Source: Paenarthrobacter sp. PH39-S1 (GTDB lineage Bacteria > Actinomycetota > Actinomycetes > Actinomycetales > Micrococcaceae). From it: a DNA stretch of 64,000 nucleotides. Within the stretch, counting starts at the first letter, position 1, and every line of letters starts with the position of its first letter. Where the stretch lies: contig NZ_JASISR010000017.1 of NCBI RefSeq assembly GCF_030063245.1, forward strand, positions 42,399 to 106,398. Reading direction: 5' to 3'. A program made the position numbers and the translations under genes. Below are positions 1-9,010 of this stretch, piece by piece. The notes beneath the pieces were generated by a model. The model saw only the letters and a list, made by a program, of their open reading frames with translations, was not told the origin of the DNA and did not search any database.

Positions 1-396
1 GCCGATCACGTCGTCGGCCTCATTGTCGACCGCGCCTATGATCGGTATGCCGAGTGCGCCGAGCAGCTCCCGGATGATCGGGAGCTGCGGGACGAGGAGT
101 TCCGGCGTCTCCTCCACGTCATTGCCCCCGGGCACCAGTTCGGCGACGCGGTGTGACTTGTAACCGGGAATCAGCGCAACACGCCAGTGCGGGCGCCAAT
201 TGTCATCCCAACAGGCGACCAGTTCGCTCGGCTCGAAGTCGGTGACCAGCCGGGCAATGATGTCCAGCAGCCCGCGAACAGCGTTGACGGGCGAACCGTC
301 GGGGGCGCGAATGGTGTCGGGCAGCCCATGGAAGGCGCGGAAGTACAGCGAAGCGGTGTCGAGAAGCATCAGTCGTCCGGTCACATCACCGATCAT
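1..396 (-). CDS. 5'-3' exonuclease (PIN/FLAP-like), partial, N-terminal part
   Basis: The reading frame is open from the ATG at 394-396 to the window edge, giving 132 codons; the C-terminus lies outside. The N-terminus reads MLLDTASLYFRAFHGLPDTI and is followed by the segment LVACWDDNWRPHWR and, near the edge, VDNEADDVIG. These match the metal-binding start and the E-x-DD motif of the 5'-3' exonuclease domain found in DNA polymerase I and in stand-alone actinobacterial exonucleases. The role would be flap or RNA-primer removal in the cytoplasm. An in-frame ATG eight codons upstream (420) is an alternative start; neither has a strong ribosome-binding site. I judge it a stand-alone exonuclease, but a PolA N-terminus cannot be excluded because the gene is cut. 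Confidence 0.85.
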   Translation of the reverse strand, partial: MIGDVTGRLMLLDTASLYFRAFHGLPDTIRAPDGSPVNAVRGLLDIIARLVTDFEPSELVACWDDNWRPHWRVALIPGYKSHRVAELVPGGNDVEETPELLVPQLPIIRELLGALGIPIIGAVDNEADDVIG

Positions 397-611
397 GGCA
401 CGGCCAGCTTCAAGCCTCATCGATGACCGCCGTCGTCGTAATCGTGTCCTGCAACCCGGCCGATGTCGATACGACCGGATCCGCGAAAAATTACTCCCTC
501 TGTCCTGTGACATTCGAAAAAACGCTGTAGATGATTGTCGGTACCGAGGACGCCGAGGGCGACGATCAGCCCATGAGGCACCCGCCGGCCGCCATCGGTC
601 GCCAGCGACCT

Positions 612-740
612 GGAAGCAGTGACCTGGCCAACCATTCAGACTGCGGACTCGGCGCGGCCGTGTTCAGCACGGACGCGGAACGGGCCACGGCCATTGCCCG
701 ACAGCTCAACTCGCGCATGGCCGCCATCAATTCCGCAGAA
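612..740 (+). pseudogene. Aldehyde dehydrogenase remnant
   Basis: One frame encodes NHSDCGLGAAVFSTDAERATAIARQL followed by a stretch ending AAIN (described here by its parts: CGLGAAVFSTD, then AIARQLNSRMAAIN). This is the conserved C-terminal segment of NAD(P)-dependent aldehyde dehydrogenases just after the catalytic domain. Nothing upstream or downstream continues the family: there is no catalytic cysteine or glutamate region, so it is a scrap. The rest of 397-950 shows no other supported gene. The ATG codons in this stretch start only short frames with no recognisable domain. Confidence 0.5.
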
Positions 741-950
741 GGCGAAGGCGCCGCAACCAGGCAGACGAGTATCCCGCCGCCGTTATGCTCGCTCTGCTCC
801 GTCCACCAGTCCTATGAACATGGTCCGGTGCAGGACGTCGACATGCCTGCGGGACACATCAACGGCAATCTTCACATCGCGCACTCTTCCCCTTAAGTGA
901 TCCTTATGATCTAATCTGTTGCAAGTCACTTCGAGAACTGGGACCACCAA

Positions 951-1856
951 ATGTCAGGTGTCCTGCCCTTGGTCGCCGCGCAGGCGCCACCCCGCCTCAT
1001 CGGCGATCCACTCGCCGGATTCGCCGACGAAGTAAGCCGCGCCGTTGCAGAACAGCCGGACGCGCGGCTGGTGATCTTCCCGGAACTCCACCTCTTCGGC
1101 GATGGCCGGCCCGACCGGCAACGGACGGAAGCACTCCTGGAATCGGCAGAGCCACTGGATGGTCCGCGGGTCGCCGGGCTCAAGGAGATGGCAGCGGATC
1201 TTGGCATCTGGCTGGTTCCGGGAAGCGTCTGCGAGCGCGGCGAGGACGGCGAACTGTTCAACACGCAGCTGGTGCTGTCGCCCAACGGGGAGCTGGCCGG
1301 CTACTACCGCAAGGTTTTCCCGTGGCGGCCTTTCGAACCCTACAATCCGGGCCGGCGCTTCACCACCGTGGACCTGGAGGGGATCGGCCGGGTTGGGCTG
1401 AACATCTGCTACGACGCATGGTTTCCCGAGGTCACCCGCCAACTGGCATGGATGGGCGCCGAGGTGATCTTGAATGTCGTCAAGACCACCACGCCGGACC
1501 GGGCCCAAGAGCTGATCCTGGCGCGCGCCAACGCGATCGTCAATCAGGTCTTCATGGTCAGCGTCAATTGTGCCGGCCCCACGGGCCAGGGCCAAAGTTT
1601 GATTGTCGATCCTGAGGGCACCGTCATCGCCAGCGGTCCCAGCCCGGACGCGACGACGCTGGCAGCGGAACTTGACCTCGGCGCCGTCGAACGCGTCCGC
1701 TTGCACGGAACGGCAGGACTGAACCGCATGTGGTCGCAATTCCGGCCCGGCGAGGCCGCGATCGAGCTCCCCGTCTACCAGGGCAGGATTGATCCCGCCA
1801 CCTGGACACCCCCCGTTACCCCCGTGATGCGGGTCCCGCCATCGCTGGACGAGTGA
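951..1856 (+). CDS. Carbon-nitrogen hydrolase (nitrilase superfamily)
   Basis: A 301-residue protein of normal family length. The catalytic triad is visible: Glu45 in FPELHLFG, Lys121 in YYRKVFPW, and Cys153 in NICYDAWFPE. Members hydrolyse amide or nitrile C-N bonds through a cysteine thioester; the substrate cannot be told from sequence. The mature end GPTGQGQSLIVDPEG is the usual strand before the C-terminus. It is cytoplasmic with no signal peptide. The start ATG at 951 follows an AT-rich stretch (895-925) that could hold its promoter; the ribosome site is weak. It stands alone, facing a frameshifted DUF1992 gene, and a degraded second nitrilase-type gene lies about 1 kb downstream. Confidence 0.9.
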   Translation: MSGVLPLVAAQAPPRLIGDPLAGFADEVSRAVAEQPDARLVIFPELHLFGDGRPDRQRTEALLESAEPLDGPRVAGLKEMAADLGIWLVPGSVCERGEDGELFNTQLVLSPNGELAGYYRKVFPWRPFEPYNPGRRFTTVDLEGIGRVGLNICYDAWFPEVTRQLAWMGAEVILNVVKTTTPDRAQELILARANAIVNQVFMVSVNCAGPTGQGQSLIVDPEGTVIASGPSPDATTLAAELDLGAVERVRLHGTAGLNRMWSQFRPGEAAIELPVYQGRIDPATWTPPVTPVMRVPPSLDE

Positions 1857-2219
1857 CTGCCGCAGAACCATCTGTCCCGGTTCATCGCCGATCCGAACGC
1901 AGACCTTGCCTGCAGAACGGGAACTTGAACGTGCAAGACCGAAGTACGCGGCTGGTGACGGGTTAAATCCCGGGCATGGCGGCGCTTTCGGGGTTTCGGG
2001 GTGGTTGGTTCTGGCTACATGCCTCCAAGGTTGCGGGGATGGGTTGGCCGAGACCCGAAGAAGGAGATGGACATTGCCATGGCGCTGCTGGGTGTGCGGA
2101 GCAGGAGCAGCACGCTCCTGCTCAATCCGCAGGAGCTGGCGAAGCTGCCGGACATCGAAGTCGTCGATGGATTAGCCACACCGAGAGAATGACGGGAGCA
2201 GGCGTCCGGCGTTCCCGGC
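1857..2219. other. Spacer with a perfect hairpin, no supported gene
   Basis: Several short frames are open here but none has a recognisable domain. The most plausible is a small frame from 2078 (after AAGGAG at about 2060) that encodes roughly 37 residues ending at 2192. It runs through the hairpin at 2099-2123, which argues that it is not a normal gene. The segment may be the ruined end of an older gene. Confidence 0.4.
2099..2123. repeat. Perfect 10-bp inverted repeat (stem-loop)
   Basis: The arms GAGCAGGAGC (2099-2108) and GCTCCTGCTC (2114-2123) are exact reverse complements around a 5-base loop AGCAC. No T-run follows. It lies 100 bp past the convergent DUF1992 relic and 240 bp past the hydrolase, so a bidirectional terminator is possible. 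Confidence 0.5.
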
Positions 2220-2826
2220 CTACAGCGGCCCGCGCCACATCCGACGCCACCACGGCAGTCCGGCCTGCGGCGCCGGCACCACCCGAGCCACGGCCGCACG
2301 GGCGGCACGGCGCTCCTGCCAACGGACCACCTCGCGGTCGGCGTCGCGGGTCTTCGTCACGACCGGCGGTCCGCCCTGGAGCTGGCGACGCGCATCAATC
2401 ACCCTGGCGTTGAAGTCCTCGACAACTTCGCGCACCTGCTGCGCCGAGCCCAAGGTATCCAGCCGGTCGTCCAGTCCCGCATCCTCACTCCGGAGCAGAA
2501 TGGCCTTCGGACCCAGGCCGGTGAGCTGTTCCCGCTGGATCACTCCCTTGATCCACCAATCAGGATCCGGAGCTCCCCCCAGCCCCGGGATCGGCTTGCC
2601 AGCATACTCCAGATTGTCGAACTCCCCGCGCCATGGCGTCCTGGATCAGATAATCTGCGCGGGCGGAGTCGTCGATCTTCTTCCGCTGCCGGCGTGCCTC
2701 CTCTCGCGCATCGTTCACGCGGTGACGGATATCCGCATCGGCAGGGCAGCCCGAGGTCCGGGCGGCCCGCAGTTCCGCGGCCTGTTCCAGCCGGCGCCCG
2801 TGGTCCCCATCTGGCCGGCTGTCCAT
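2220..2826 (-). pseudogene. DUF1992 (DnaJ-C28-like) protein, frameshifted
   Basis: Reading from ATG 2826, which has an excellent site (AAGGAGG about 8 bases upstream), the frame runs through RADYLIQDAMARG and then loses the family. The adjacent frame picks it up exactly as EFDNLEYAGKPIPGLGG, DPDWWIKGVIQRE, and on to the stop at 2220. MARG followed by EFDNL is the hallmark of the DUF1992 domain. The break is near 2630, where GGGGAG replaces an expected GGGGCGAG, that is, a 2-base loss. The total length (607 nt) is consistent with a 203-codon gene lacking two bases. The domain's function is unknown. Both halves look otherwise healthy, so the break is recent or a sequencing error. Confidence 0.8.
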
Positions 2827-2939
2827 CCCTGCCGCCTCCTTCGCTGCACCCGGATGTTCTGCGCGCTCACAGAATGCCGAGGGCACATCCGTTCCCAACG
2901 GTGCCACGTGGACTACGCCACGGACAAGTGCCTGGCACC

Positions 2940-3470
2940 GGCAGGGCGCTCAATCGGCTTAGCTATGTCTGGATTGGCCGCCATCGATGGGTTCACTGCC
3001 CAGGCTGCCGCCCACGGCGCCCAATTGGTTGCCTTCCCCGAATATGCCAGCTATGAAAGAAGGCCGTCGACGCGTCCGTTCCGGAGGTTACCGAGCCGCT
3101 GGACGGTCCTGTGTGCACCACCCTGGCGGCCATCGCCCGCCGTCACCGCACGGCGCTGGTGGCTGGCGTCGGGGAGGCGTCCACGCGACCGGGCAGGGCG
3201 TACAACACATTGGTCGCTATCAATGCGGACGGGCCACCAGGTGGCCGCATACCGCAAGATCCATTTTGCGAATTGGGTCGTGAACCGGCCGTGGCCCCGG
3301 CGGACGCTCCTCTGGCTGCGGTGGGCAGCGCGCGCGAGCGCCTCCCCGTGCACCGCCAGCGGAAACCGTAGCCCTGGCCGACGACGCCATGCCGCTCGGC
3401 ACGCGCCGGGGCGCGTGGACTCGGGAACCAGGTCAGGCATTGCCGAAGCGCCCATCGATATCGGCCGACG
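2940..3470 (+). pseudogene. Degraded carbon-nitrogen hydrolase
   Basis: Nitrilase-family blocks occur in order but in changing frames. One frame has DGFTAQAAAHGAQLVAFPEY, which holds the catalytic Glu. Another has EPLDGPVCTTLAAIARRH and AYNTLVAINADG. The first frame returns with QVAAYRKIHF, which holds the catalytic Lys. The cysteine region is not recognisable. At least two frameshifts are needed, and no start codon with a ribosome site is apparent. It is a relic of a paralogue or homologue of the intact gene at 951-1856. Confidence 0.7.
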
Positions 3471-3501
3471 GTCCTACTTGTAGCCGACGGTCCTACTTGT
3501 A
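3464..3501. repeat. 19-bp tandem duplication
   Basis: The unit GCCGACGGTCCTACTTGTA occurs twice back to back (3464-3482 and 3483-3501) with no mismatch. It sits at the ruined end of the nitrilase relic and looks like a slippage duplication rather than a functional iteron. Confidence 0.9.
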
Positions 3502-3611
3502 GAGGAAGGCGACCTCGGTTTAATATCTCCACAATCGATGCGCAAAGCACCGGTTGACCAAGTCGCACGGCTGACTCGCTCCCGTGTGGCCGCAACGGAA
3601 AGGAGACGGCG

Positions 3612-3959
3612 ATGGCCGCCATTGTGAACTACTTCGAGGTCGGCTCGACTAACCCGGATAGCGCCCAAAAATTCTACGGCTCATTATTCGACTGGACCTT
3701 CGGTGAGCCCTCGCCGGTCGGCTACCGCATGGTCAACGGCGATAAGGGAGGGCTGTGGGACACCACGTCGATGGGCGCAGCCTCCTGGGCGATCTTCTAT
3801 GTGCAGGTCGACGACGTCAAGGCCGCAATCGCCCGAGCCGAGTCCCTCGGCGCGAGCGTCGCCGTCCCGTTCGTCGACAACGGCGCCATCGAGTTCGCGC
3901 ACCTCCTCGATCCGCAGGGCAACCGCTTCGGCGTATGGCGGCCTAAACCATCGGACTAA
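3612..3959 (+). CDS. VOC family (glyoxalase-like) protein
   Basis: A 115-residue single-domain protein. It begins with NYFEVGSTNPDSAQKFYGSLFDW and ends with LLDPQGNRFGVW, the first and last strands of the vicinal-oxygen-chelate fold; the repeated beta-alpha-beta-beta-beta half is in the middle (WAIFYVQVDDV). Proteins of this type act as metal-dependent lyases or dioxygenases, or as resistance proteins, usually as dimers in the cytoplasm. The substrate is unknown. The start ATG follows AAAGGAGACGGCG, a strong ribosome site. There are no obvious operon partners; the next gene starts 140 bp away. Confidence 0.85.
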   Translation: MAAIVNYFEVGSTNPDSAQKFYGSLFDWTFGEPSPVGYRMVNGDKGGLWDTTSMGAASWAIFYVQVDDVKAAIARAESLGASVAVPFVDNGAIEFAHLLDPQGNRFGVWRPKPSD

Positions 3960-4099
3960 ACCCAAAAACGTCTGCAGAAGTCGCAACGATGGCACGGCAC
4001 CGGGCTTGCCGGCAAAATCAGCGGATTGATCGGATGGCCATGATATGAATTGCCCATAGCGACGAATGAGCGGCTCTACTTTCAGCTGGAGGAACGATC

Positions 4100-5260
4100 A
4101 TGTCTGGACCTGAAGATGCCTCAGGAGCACCGGGTGCTTCGGCGTCAAAATTCCGCGCAGGAGAAACGGCAATTTGGGCCGATACCCTCGGCAGGGCCAG
4201 CATCCGCTCGGTGCAGGTGCTTCTGGTCACCGCTCTGGTCGGGGTGATCGTATGGGCGGCGACGCGGGTCCCGCTGGTCCTCACTCCTGTTCTGATCGCC
4301 CTCATCCTCGCCTCCGCCATATCCCCCCTCGTGCGTTGGCTGACCGCTAAACGCTGGCCGCGCGCACTGGCCGTCGCCACGTCACTCGTGGCCATTCTGG
4401 CGGTCTTCGGCGCGGTCGTCACCGGCGTCGTCGACCTTATCCGGCACCAATCGAAGGAACTCGCCACCCGAGCAGTGGCTGGCATTGATCAACTCCACGC
4501 TTCCTTGAACGCTGGCCCCTTTCCGCTCAGCGATGCCCAAATCAACTCCGGCCGCGACCAGATCCAAAAGTTCTTCACCAGCGGCTCATTCGGCACCGAA
4601 GCACTCTCGGGGCTGCGGGTAGCGGCAGAAACTGCGGCCGGTACGGTCCTGATGGCCGTCATACTGTTCTTCTTCCTCAAGGACGGCGCGAAGATCCGCG
4701 CCTTTTTGTTCGGGTTTCTTCCAGAACAGCACGAAGCCAAGGCCCACCTCGCTGCCGAACACAGTGCCATCGTACTGGGCGGGTATGTACGGGGTACCGC
4801 AATCATTGCGGCCATCGACGGGTTGATCGTCGGCATCGCCCTGGCCATCCTTCAGGTTCCCCTGGCCCTGCCGTTGGCCGTGTTCGTCTTCATTGGAGGA
4901 TTCATCCCCATCATCGGTGCGACCGCGGCCGGAAGCCTTGCCGTCCTCGTCGCCCTGGTATCGAACGGGCGACTGTCCGCGCTGATCGTTTTGGCCGTTT
5001 TGATCGGGGCGAATCAATTCGAACACCACATACTTCAGCCGGTCCTGATGGGCAAGGTTCTCCACATTCATGGTCTGGTGATCCTGCTGGCCCTCGCCGC
5101 GGGAGCCATGCTCGCCGGAGTCCTGGGCGCCTTGCTGGCCGTCCCGCTGACAGCGGTCGGCTGGACGGTCATTAAGACCTGGTCCGGTCGGGATGATCCC
5201 GGCCAGGAGGTTCCCGGTCCGCACCCTATCGGTTCCAACGCGGAGGGAACAGCCATTTGA
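4100..5260 (+). CDS. AI-2E family transporter (TqsA/PerM-like permease)
   Basis: A 386-residue polytopic membrane protein. An N-terminal pair of helices (LVTALVGVIVWAAT and LTPVLIALILASAI) is followed by a soluble stretch. The C-terminal half has the family's typical helices, including FVFIGGFIPIIGATAAG and the NQFEHHILQPVLMGK loop. Family members have been linked to autoinducer-2 export or Na+/H+ exchange; the substrate here is not known. The start follows CTGGAGGAACGATC. It is monocistronic as far as can be seen. Confidence 0.88.
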   Translation: MSGPEDASGAPGASASKFRAGETAIWADTLGRASIRSVQVLLVTALVGVIVWAATRVPLVLTPVLIALILASAISPLVRWLTAKRWPRALAVATSLVAILAVFGAVVTGVVDLIRHQSKELATRAVAGIDQLHASLNAGPFPLSDAQINSGRDQIQKFFTSGSFGTEALSGLRVAAETAAGTVLMAVILFFFLKDGAKIRAFLFGFLPEQHEAKAHLAAEHSAIVLGGYVRGTAIIAAIDGLIVGIALAILQVPLALPLAVFVFIGGFIPIIGATAAGSLAVLVALVSNGRLSALIVLAVLIGANQFEHHILQPVLMGKVLHIHGLVILLALAAGAMLAGVLGALLAVPLTAVGWTVIKTWSGRDDPGQEVPGPHPIGSNAEGTAI

Positions 5261-5816
5261 AACGATGGACTAACCCAGTTAAGTAACACAGCCACAGAGG
5301 AGGCCGCAGAATGACCACCTAGTTGCTCCCGGAGCTGGGCGCCGCCAGCTACCCGACCCGCAGGCATTTCCTGGAGGACGGCTTTGTTGACCCGGTCATT
5401 CAGTCACTGATTACTCGAACCGGTCCACGGCCGCTTGACGACGACAATCAATCGAGGCCAAGAAGCGGCCAGGGTCGCCGAAAGCTGGGCGGCAGTGGAA
5501 GCGGCGAGGGCGGTATGGCTTTGGTTATCACCGGCATTGGGGCCTCCTCAACCTCCGGGTACTCCAGGGTCGTGACCTTCTCCTGGCCTCCGCATTTTTC
5601 TGGCTGACCATCGTAATCTGGAGCATCCGCCCCTGCAAGCGACGCATCTCACGGATCGAAGGCCACACCGACCAAACTCGGCGGCACAACGGCGTCGCCC
5701 GACAGCCGCGTCGTCGATCTCCGGAGCCGGAAAAAACGGGGCCAACGCTTCAAATCCGGCACCGCAGATGCAAAGCTAAGTGTCCTTACGTTTTTGACTT
5801 TCCGGAGGTTGTGTCC
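5261..5816. other. Spacer with a start-stop leader and no recognised gene
   Basis: A good ribosome site (GAGGAGG near 5297) precedes ATG 5311, but the frame stops after three codons (ATG ACC ACC TAG). The same frame continues open from TTG 5323 to 5607. This looks like a small gene killed by a nonsense mutation at its fourth codon; its product has no family I recognise. From 5607 to 5816 I see nothing. Confidence 0.35.
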
Positions 5817-5978
5817 ATGATTGAGAAGCTTCACGACGCGGGCATCAAGAGCGAGTACGCCTACATGGGTGGATTTGCCTCCATTGGCTCGTCCCTGGCT
5901 TCATGGCTGGTGAGCCGGGCCAAGTCGTCGCACTCCAAGGCGCACTCCGACTGGTTGTGCAACAGCCAGGTCAGGTAA
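5817..5978 (+). CDS. Small protein, 53 aa, preceding the cation antiporter
   Basis: ATG 5817 is preceded by GGAGG with about 10 bases spacing. The product starts MIEKLHDAGIKSEYAYMGGF and has a short hydrophobic patch (FASIGSSLASWLV), then a basic Ser/His-rich tail ending NSQVR. I do not recognise a family. It lies 32 bp upstream of the CaCA antiporter gene on the same strand and is probably cotranscribed, so a membrane-associated partner or leader peptide is possible. The codon use and strong ribosome site support a real gene. Confidence 0.6.
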   Translation: MIEKLHDAGIKSEYAYMGGFASIGSSLASWLVSRAKSSHSKAHSDWLCNSQVR

Positions 5979-6010
5979 ACGCCGGCGACAAAGGAAATTA
6001 GAGTGCACTC

Positions 6011-7078
6011 ATGATGTCGTCCTTGCCCCTGTGGCTCCTGATCGTGATCTTCCTTGGCGCTTCGGTGGTCATCTGGTTCGCAGGCATTCAACTGTCCAAC
6101 AAGACAAACATCCTGGATCAGCGCTTCCACCTCGGCTCGGCCCTCGGCGGGCTGATCCTGCTGGCTGTAGCAACGAACCTTCCCGAGCTCGCGATCACGA
6201 TCAGCGCCGCCATCTCCGGAAACCTCGAAGTCGCCGTGGGCAATATTCTCGGCGGCATTGCCCTGCAGACCGTCGTCCTGGTAGTGCTGGATGTCTTCGG
6301 GATCAAAGGAAAACACCCATTGACCTATAAGGCCGCGTCGCTGACACTCGTCATTGAAGCCGTGACCGTCGTCGCGATCCTCGGCGTCGTCATTGCCGGC
6401 AGCCAAATGCCACCGGGGCTTGTCATCGCCCGCCTGACACCCGACGTCGTTCTCATCACAGCCATTTGGGTCGTCGGGCTGCTGCTGGTCCAACGCGCGC
6501 AAAAACACCTTCCATGGCAGGAACAGGGCGAGGCCCCGGAAAGCCAACCCGAACCCAAGGGCCACAGTAAGGCGAAAGCCCAGCACGACTCAAGCAAGAC
6601 AAAAAGCACCGGCGCCTCCGTCGCAGTTTTCGCCGCCGCCGCCCTCGCGACACTCATTGCCGGCGTGATTCTGGAACAAAGCGGCAGCGCAGCCGCAGAC
6701 CACATCGGACTCTCCGGAGTCCTATTCGGAGCCACAGTCCTGGCACTGGCAACGTCCCTACCGGAGATTTCCACCGGCTTGGCCTCGGTACGGCAGGGTG
6801 ATTACAAACTAGCGGTCAGCGACATCTTCGGAGGCAATGCGTTTCTTCCGGTTCTTTTCCTGCTGGCCGTGCTCATCTCGGGCAAGGCAGTCCTCCCCCA
6901 AGCCCAGGCCACAGACATCTACCTCACCGCCCTAGCGATCATCCTCACCTTGGTTTACCTGCTCGGCCTGCTCTTTCGGCCCCAACGACGGATCGCGCGG
7001 ATGGGAACCGACTCCCTGATCGTGCTCGTGCTTTACGCTGTCGGCATCGCCGGGCTTTTCGTCGTCGCTGGAGGGTAG
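6011..7078 (+). CDS. Sodium/calcium exchanger family cation antiporter
   Basis: A 355-residue membrane protein with the two alpha-repeats that define the CaCA superfamily. Repeat 1 contains AVATNLPELAITISAA and AVGNILGGIALQT; repeat 2 contains LALATSLPEISTGLAS and AVSDIFGGNAFLP. A charged cytoplasmic loop (about residues 165-200, rich in Glu, Lys and Ser) separates the halves. It should exchange Ca2+ or another cation for H+ or Na+ across the cytoplasmic membrane. Two ATGs are adjacent (6011 and 6014). The small protein at 5817 is directly upstream. Confidence 0.88.
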   Translation: MMSSLPLWLLIVIFLGASVVIWFAGIQLSNKTNILDQRFHLGSALGGLILLAVATNLPELAITISAAISGNLEVAVGNILGGIALQTVVLVVLDVFGIKGKHPLTYKAASLTLVIEAVTVVAILGVVIAGSQMPPGLVIARLTPDVVLITAIWVVGLLLVQRAQKHLPWQEQGEAPESQPEPKGHSKAKAQHDSSKTKSTGASVAVFAAAALATLIAGVILEQSGSAAADHIGLSGVLFGATVLALATSLPEISTGLASVRQGDYKLAVSDIFGGNAFLPVLFLLAVLISGKAVLPQAQATDIYLTALAIILTLVYLLGLLFRPQRRIARMGTDSLIVLVLYAVGIAGLFVVAGG

Positions 7079-7189
7079 CCCATCGCAACAACCCGAGACC
7101 CGCCCTGGCCACGCAGAAAGAGACCTGGGGCCGGCGCCGGCTTGACCCTCCACCGAATCCTGATCCCTCCTCACGATCCAGTTCGGTTG

Positions 7190-7451
7190 TGGTGGTCGGC
7201 GGCGGCGCCATGGCATGGAAATCGCCTCGGGCTGCCTCTCAGCTATGGGCTACATGCCGAACACCAACTGGCCGTCGACCAGCGGGCTCCTCTTCAACGG
7301 TCGGCTTGAGGTCGATACCCGCGGCCGAGTCCGTCCTGACATCGTCGCTGCCGGAGACGTGGCCGCCTTCCCCACCGCGCGCGGCATCGGCCGGATCCCA
7401 CTCCGGACCAGCGCCATCGAGCAGAGCAAGGTCGCGGCCCTCGCGCCTTAA
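7190..7451 (+). pseudogene. FAD-dependent pyridine nucleotide-disulfide reductase remnant
   Basis: The frame encodes GYMPNTNWPSTSGLL, then VDTRGRVRPDIVAAGDVAAF and TSAIEQSK. This is the C-terminal FAD-binding motif (D-I-x-A-x-GD) of ferredoxin- or NADH-type reductases. The preceding VVVGGGAMA resembles the NAD-binding GxGxxx start placed directly against it, so the whole catalytic middle is missing. The remnant ends at a stop that overlaps the stop of the convergent PAP2 gene. Confidence 0.7.
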
Positions 7452-8278
7452 CCAGGGTCGGGTGTTCTGCGTTTCCTGATGGTCAGGTAGAGGCGGTGGG
7501 CTGTAATGACCAAGGCAAGCCACGCGGCGCCCAATGCCCAGGCGGAGAGAACATCGGTGAACCAGTGGTGGCCGAGGTAGACCCTGCTCAGTCCCATTGT
7601 GAGGGCAAAGAGCGCGGCGACAGCAACCGTCAGGACGCGGCCACGGCGCCTTCGTTGGCGCAGGACGATCAGGTAGGCGACGATGCCGGCGATGACGAAG
7701 GAGTTCAGGGCATGTCCGCTGGGGAAAGCCGCTGAGTGCTCATAGGGCGGGATTGCGTCGCTCAAGGAAGGGCGTGCCCGCCCGTACAGCGGCTTGCCTG
7801 CGATGGTCATCAGCAGGGACCCGGCGGCAGCGGTAAGGATCAGGATGACGGGCGTCCAGGACCGTCTCCTCAAGGCGAGGGTGACGGTGGCGATCATGCC
7901 CAGGATGGGCATTCCGATGGTTCCGCCGACGTTGGTGTAAGCGGTCATGACGATGTCGAAGCCCGGCGAGCGGATGCTTTTGGCTGCAGCCAGGAGCGGA
8001 TGGTCGAGACCTGCGACGCCGTCGGCTTCTGTCACGGAGTCGTAGACCTGGGCGAATACGGCGGTCATGATGATCGCTATCAGCGCCCCGATGGCCAACG
8101 TGAGGATCAGGGCAGCGTTCGGGCCCAGCCGGGCAGCCACGCGCTGGGCGAGGTTCGCCAGGAAGCGGCCGGGCGGGCTCTTCCACCGGGTCAGGTCCTG
8201 CCCGCCAACGAAGCGGTCGTGGCGTAGTTCCCCCTGCACCCCCGGGTCCGTCGGTGGTTGAACTTCGTTAGAGGCCAT
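7448..8278 (-). CDS. PAP2 superfamily membrane phosphatase
   Basis: A 276-residue protein with about six hydrophobic helices. All three phosphatase signature motifs are present in order: KPLYGRARP, PSGHALNS and SRVYLGHHWFTDV, which supply the catalytic histidines and arginines. Such enzymes dephosphorylate phosphatidate, undecaprenyl diphosphate or similar lipid phosphates at the membrane. I chose ATG 8278; a TTG two codons upstream is also in frame. The gene converges on an oxidoreductase remnant, sharing four bases at the stops. Confidence 0.9.
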   Translation of the reverse strand: MASNEVQPPTDPGVQGELRHDRFVGGQDLTRWKSPPGRFLANLAQRVAARLGPNAALILTLAIGALIAIIMTAVFAQVYDSVTEADGVAGLDHPLLAAAKSIRSPGFDIVMTAYTNVGGTIGMPILGMIATVTLALRRRSWTPVILILTAAAGSLLMTIAGKPLYGRARPSLSDAIPPYEHSAAFPSGHALNSFVIAGIVAYLIVLRQRRRRGRVLTVAVAALFALTMGLSRVYLGHHWFTDVLSAWALGAAWLALVITAHRLYLTIRKRRTPDPG

Positions 8279-9010
8279 TATCAAGTCCCATCTAGACGGC
8301 GTCGGCTTCCGAGCTTATGGTAAGCAAGCGTACTGTGCCAGCCAGGTCCCGAAACCGAAATGAGGGGTTACGCCCACAAGGCCCAGCACTATCCTCGGCG
8401 TTGTGCCCGCGATGAGGCCGATGGCCACTGCCATCAGGCTGGCCGCGGCGATAGCCGAGCGAACGGCGGAACGTCTCCATGATTCTTTGACGGCGAACTC
8501 TTCATCCTCTGGTCGCCGGCCAAAGGTCAGCCGGCTAAGTCACACGGCTCCACGACAGTTGCCGTTGCGTTGAGGATGGCGCCGGACCATGGGACTTACT
8601 TTCTGACTGCCGTAGACGAGTCCGACAATGAGGATGCCGAGCCATCCCCGATACCCAGGTCCGTCAAGCCGTCTGCCCTCGCGGCACCGTGTGTCGGGCC
8701 CAATATCTTCATCGGCTCCACTCCGTAATCCAAGCATGCGCGACGGTTGGCGCGCCGGTAGCGCGCCGTCGAGAAGCCTTGAATAGCTAAACTCGGGTGA
8801 CGGATGGTACTAATAGGAGCATCCAAACCGTGGCAGTCCCCAAGGACCTCCCCGCCTCGGCTGAACTCCTATACTCCTATTCTCGGGGCGGCGGGGCGAG
8901 GTGAGGTAAGCGTTCGGGACTAATTCGCGGGCAGCCGGGGTTTACTGATGGGAGACCACACGCGGGTCTGCCCATGAAGCGCATTTGTACGCCGACCGAA
9001 ACGGGATGAT
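8279..9010. other. Spacer with a possible small membrane-protein relic (8315-8544, minus)
   Basis: On the minus strand an open frame without a good start (about 8544 down to the stop at 8315) encodes ASLMAVAIGLIAGTTPRIV followed by VTPHFGFGTWLAQYACLP, which looks like one transmembrane helix plus a tail. No ATG with a ribosome site precedes it, so it is probably a remnant. A neighbouring frame (8540-8737) has a second hydrophobic stretch, WLGILIVGLVYGS. The AT-rich, TCCTAT-repeating segment 8865-8885 may belong to the promoter of the MFS gene. Confidence 0.3.

Noticed and set aside
417..635. 72-residue minus-strand frame next to the exonuclease
   Set aside because: No domain and its stop overlaps an alternative start of the exonuclease; the low-complexity composition suggests shadow sequence.
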